This document shows positions 5,522 through 6,645 of a stretch of 6,645 bases of DNA, piece by piece; the stretch's first letter is position 1; each line of letters opens with the position of its first letter. Source of the stretch: Candidatus Bathyarchaeota archaeon. GTDB lineage: Archaea; Thermoproteota; Bathyarchaeia; TCS64. The stretch spans positions 1-6,645 of the forward strand of contig JAEHCT010000072.1 in assembly GCA_020697635.1 (NCBI GenBank), written 5' to 3'. Under the pieces are notes generated by a model, which made no database searches, had not been told where the DNA came from, and saw only the letters and a list, made by a program, of their open reading frames with translations. Position numbers and translations under genes: made by a program.

Positions 5522-6645
5522 CTAGTTCAACAGCTTTCCCTGTATCTCCAGCAGGCGGTCTACCTCTTCCTCGGTGTTGAAGAAGTGGCACGAGACCCGT
5601 ATCCCGCCTACGCCCGCCGCGTACCTGTGAGCTACTATCACGTCGTTTCTACGCAGCTCTTCGTATATTCTCTGGTTCTTCTCGAAGCTTCCGGTGTTGT
5701 ATGTCACCAACGCTCCGCGTTCATCGGGTTCCTCCGGCGTGTTGATCTTCACGGGATGCTCCTGTAGCCCGTCTATGAGGCGCTGGCTGAGCTCCGCGGT
5801 CCGCTTCTGGATCTGCTTGGCGCCTAGCTGGTTGAAGTAGCTGAGGCATGCGTGGAAGCCCCACGTGAACTCCTCGCTGACGCAGCTCCGGTAGTATTTC
5901 CGTGCGTCGGGGTAGAGCGCCCCGCTGTAGGACTCTATGTTGTCGTGGCCGGGCTTCTCCCATGGGGCGCCGTCCCTGAACGCCTCCTCTACGCTGTGGT
6001 AGTTCATGTACGTGGGCTGGAACATGTCGTGGAGGCTCTTCTTCACGTAGAGGACGCCTGTCATGGCCGGGCAGCAGAGCCACTTCTCGCTGCCGAAGGT
6101 GAAGAAGTCGACGTCTTCGGTCTTCACGTCGACGTCCATGGGTCCCACCGCCTGGTAGGCGTCGTTGACGACGTAGGCGCCGTGGCTGTGGGCGATCTCG
6201 CTTATCTCCCTCATGGGGTACCTGACGCCGCTGGTCCACTCTACCTCGCTCATGCTCACCGCCCGCGTCTTGTCGTCTATGGCCTTCTCGAAGTCGCCTG
6301 CGTCGATGACGCCGTCCCTGTGCCTTATCCTTCTGATCTCGACGCCTTGGAGCCTGTAGGGCATCCAGACGTAGACGTTACTCTGGTAGCCCAGGTCGGT
6401 GACGACTATGTTCTCGCCCTTCTCGGGCTTCATCATAGATGCAACTATGTTCATACCCTGGCTGACCCTATTGACCCAGCACATCTCCTCGGGGGAGATG
6501 TTGAGCATCTTGGCGGCCTCCGAGGCTGCGTCCGGGGGCTCGACCTGCTCCTCGTTGATCCTGAGGCTCCACCACTCCTGTGTGGCGTCGTGCACACGCT
6601 TCAGCGTGGGGCCGTGGGCCGCGCTGTTCATGTAAGCCTTGGACT
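5522..6645 (-). CDS. class V aminotransferase-fold PLP-dependent enzyme, 5'-truncated by window edge
   Basis: Residues are numbered from the Met at 6631, but the frame continues to the edge as SKAYMNSAAHGP. This is the family's early 'YLNSAAxGP' strand, so that Met is internal and the true start lies outside; perhaps 15-30 residues are missing. Visible fold-type I landmarks are the cofactor phosphate region VNRVSQGMNIV (53-63), TDLGYQSNVY (78-87), the pyridine-ring aspartate and its partner in NDAYQAVG (D157, Q160), the Schiff-base lysine K183 in FGSEKWL, and the substrate-carboxylate arginine R345 in GIRVSCHFFNTEEEVDRLL (343-361). These place it with cysteine desulfurase/isopenicillin N epimerase-like class V enzymes. 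It could be an aminotransferase, lyase, desulfurase or epimerase; I cannot choose between these. The glycines that usually follow the lysine motif (KWLxGPxG) are replaced by CCPAMTG (186-192). It is cytoplasmic and ends with its own terminator. Confidence 0.9.
   Translation of the reverse strand, partial: SKAYMNSAAHGPTLKRVHDATQEWWSLRINEEQVEPPDAASEAAKMLNISPEEMCWVNRVSQGMNIVASMMKPEKGENIVVTDLGYQSNVYVWMPYRLQGVEIRRIRHRDGVIDAGDFEKAIDDKTRAVSMSEVEWTSGVRYPMREISEIAHSHGAYVVNDAYQAVGPMDVDVKTEDVDFFTFGSEKWLCCPAMTGVLYVKKSLHDMFQPTYMNYHSVEEAFRDGAPWEKPGHDNIESYSGALYPDARKYYRSCVSEEFTWGFHACLSYFNQLGAKQIQKRTAELSQRLIDGLQEHPVKINTPEEPDERGALVTYNTGSFEKNQRIYEELRRNDVIVAHRYAAGVGGIRVSCHFFNTEEEVDRLLEIQGKLLN

Noticed and set aside
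5721..6239. Minus-strand 172-codon frame inside the PLP enzyme gene
   Set aside because: Same strand, shifted frame; the protein is Arg/Pro/Gly-rich as expected from frame-shifted GC-rich coding sequence.

Overview
The window looks archaeal, probably from a fairly GC-rich member of the Thermoproteota/Bathyarchaeia type; that lineage guess is an inference from style, not a match. The support is as follows. There is a clean TATA box (TTATAAAA) about 26 bp in front of an ATG that has no Shine-Dalgarno. There is a TTG start with a GAGGT ribosome binding site. Bare T-tracts follow several stop codons. AGG (Arg) and ATA (Ile) codons are common. One protein is a secreted, repeat-built surface protein with a single C-terminal membrane anchor, a common archaeal cell-envelope design.

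Layout from left to right. Bases 1-1346 (+) hold the 3' part of an M81/MlrC-family metallopeptidase gene whose start lies outside the window. Bases 1362-1757 (-) encode a small multi-pass membrane protein of unknown role, convergent with the first gene. A 76 bp divergent spacer follows. Bases 1834-3483 (+) encode a complete thiamine-diphosphate (ThDP) enzyme of the acetolactate synthase/benzoylformate decarboxylase superfamily. It overlaps tail to tail by 25 bp with a gene at 3459-5384 (-) for a 641-residue surface protein of seven tandem domains of about 79 residues. A 137 bp spacer holds that gene's promoter and the terminator of the next gene. Bases 5522-6645 (-) hold a class V PLP-dependent aminotransferase-fold enzyme gene, cut off at its 5' end by the window edge. 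There is no gene-free stretch longer than 300 bases, and I see no rRNA, tRNA, CRISPR array, insertion sequence or attachment site.

How the genes may work together. Three of the five genes encode soluble metabolic enzymes (metal-dependent amide hydrolase-like, ThDP-dependent 2-oxoacid enzyme, PLP-dependent amino-group enzyme). Together they could release an amino acid from an amide or peptide, convert it to an oxoacid and decarboxylate or ligate it. They are not one operon, because orientation alternates (+, -, +, -, -), so any shared pathway is inference. The surface protein and the small membrane protein have no evident enzymatic link to them. The most distinctive element is the surface protein's repeat architecture, which I do not recognise as a named domain family.
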